Part shown: in pieces, positions 23,798 through 24,373 of the stretch
Layout: each line of letters starts with the position of its first letter
Position numbering within the stretch: the stretch's first letter is position 1
From: Ahrensia sp.
GTDB lineage: Bacteria > Pseudomonadota > Alphaproteobacteria > Rhizobiales > Rhizobiaceae
Length of the DNA: 24,373 bases
NCBI GenBank assembly: GCA_002698425.1
Contig: NZXU01000055.1
Span: forward strand, 1 to 24,373
Direction of reading: 5' to 3'
The notes under the pieces: generated by a model
Told to the model about the DNA's origin: nothing
The model's input: the letters and a program-made list of their open reading frames with translations, nothing else
The model's database searches: none
Translations under genes and position numbers: made by a program

Positions 23798-24226
23798 ATG
23801 GCTTATTACGAGCACGTGTTCCTTGCACGTCAGGACATCTCGTCCCAGCAGGCTGAAGAGCTTGTTGCGCATTTCAAGGGTATCCTCGAAGAGCGCGGCG
23901 GCAAGGTCGAAAAGGTGGAAAGCTGGGGGCTCAAGTCGCTCCAGTACCGCATCAACAAGAACCGCAAGGCGCATTTTTCGATGCTCAACATCGACGCGCC
24001 GGCCGACGCCGTCCAGGAAATGGAGCGCCAGATGCGCATCCATGAGGACGTGCTTCGCTACATGACCATTCGCGTCGACGAACTCGACGAAGGTCCGTCG
24101 GCGATGATGAAGCGCAATGATCGCGACGACCGCGGCCCGCGCCGCGACCGTGACGACCGCCCGCCGCGTGGCGACCGCGAGGACCGTCCGCGCCGTGACC
24201 GTGACGAAAGCCGTGGAGACAACTGA
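23798..24226 (+). CDS. rpsF: 30S ribosomal protein S6
   Basis: S6 binds the central domain of 16S rRNA together with S18. Residues 1-95 are the ferredoxin-like S6 fold: [22 protein letters not shown], then [23 protein letters not shown] and [18 protein letters not shown]. Residues from about 105 form a low-complexity tail dominated by Arg and Asp ([17 protein letters not shown] units), longer than the E. coli tail. In E. coli the S6 C-terminus is a substrate for glutamate addition by RimK; this tail ends GDN, without Glu. AAAGG lies upstream of the ATG at 23798. The stop overlaps the rpsR ATG by one base (TGATG). Confidence 0.98.
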   Translation: MAYYEHVFLARQDISSQQAEELVAHFKGILEERGGKVEKVESWGLKSLQYRINKNRKAHFSMLNIDAPADAVQEMERQMRIHEDVLRYMTIRVDELDEGPSAMMKRNDRDDRGPRRDRDDRPPRGDREDRPRRDRDESRGDN

Positions 24227-24373
24227 TGGTCGACATTAACCAGATCCCGACCCGCCGGCCCTTCCATCGCCGTCGCAAGACCTGCCCGTTCTCCGGCGCC
24301 AACGCACCGAAGATCGACTACAAGGACGTGCGTCTGCTGCAGCGCTACATTTCCGAGCGCGGCAAGATCGTGC
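24226..24373 (+). CDS. rpsR: 30S ribosomal protein S18 (partial, C-terminus outside window)
   Basis: The first 49 residues, [24 protein letters not shown], then [23 protein letters not shown], match S18. The KTCPFSG and [17 protein letters not shown] blocks are diagnostic. S18 is about 80 residues, so some 30 are missing at the window end. It starts on the rpsF stop and is clearly cotranscribed and translationally coupled with it; in related genomes rplI usually follows. Confidence 0.97.
   Translation, partial: MVDINQIPTRRPFHRRRKTCPFSGANAPKIDYKDVRLLQRYISERGKIV

Overview
The window is a 24.4 kb, gene-dense, GC-rich stretch of chromosome. Gene content and order point to an alphaproteobacterium, most likely of the order Hyphomicrobiales (Rhizobiales). 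The main clues are an lptF-lptG-lptD-surA-like-pdxA-rsmA cluster, a fabD-fabG-acpP-fabF-mltG-yicC-gmk cluster, and an rpsF with an Arg/Asp-rich tail followed by rpsR. I cannot name the genus. Almost everything is core housekeeping. I see no insertion sequence, prophage, CRISPR array, tRNA or rRNA.

Layout. 1-312 (minus): 5' part of ndk, with a good promoter at 362-390. 437-955 (plus): DinB-fold protein with a terminator. 1009-1349: a small transcription unit with two leader stem-loops, a 62-codon ORF with a strong ribosome binding site, and a terminator. 1355-2151: an AT-rich palindromic promoter region, a 5' leader that can hide its own ribosome binding site, and a secreted Gly/Asp-rich protein built on six 14-residue repeats. 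2202-4094 (plus): YheS-type ABC-F ATPase. 4110-7086 (minus): pepA, holC, a methyltransferase and a small membrane protein in tight succession. 7366-14949 (plus): lptF, lptG, lptD, surA-like, pdxA and rsmA, with several touching or overlapping start/stop codons. 14962-17777 (minus): mltG, yicC, gmk. 17932-21336 (minus): fabD, fabG, acpP, fabF, with an internal terminator between acpP and fabF. 21474-23594 (plus): a flavoprotein oxidoreductase and a small membrane protein. 23798-24373 (plus): rpsF and the start of rpsR behind a structured leader of about 200 nt.

Functionally the window is about the envelope. LptF and LptG are the membrane subunits of the LPS exporter, LptD is its outer-membrane end, and the SurA-like chaperone probably helps fold outer-membrane proteins such as LptD. 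The Fab genes supply acyl chains for phospholipid and lipid A, and MltG acts on peptidoglycan. The rest serve translation (rpsF, rpsR, rsmA, yheS), nucleotide metabolism (ndk, gmk), cofactor synthesis (pdxA), replication (holC) and peptide turnover (pepA).

The least ordinary region is 1000-2150. It combines two orphan genes, several perfect inverted repeats, an AT-rich regulatory island and a 10-bp stem across the ribosome binding site of the repeat protein. If the window holds something undescribed, it is most likely there.
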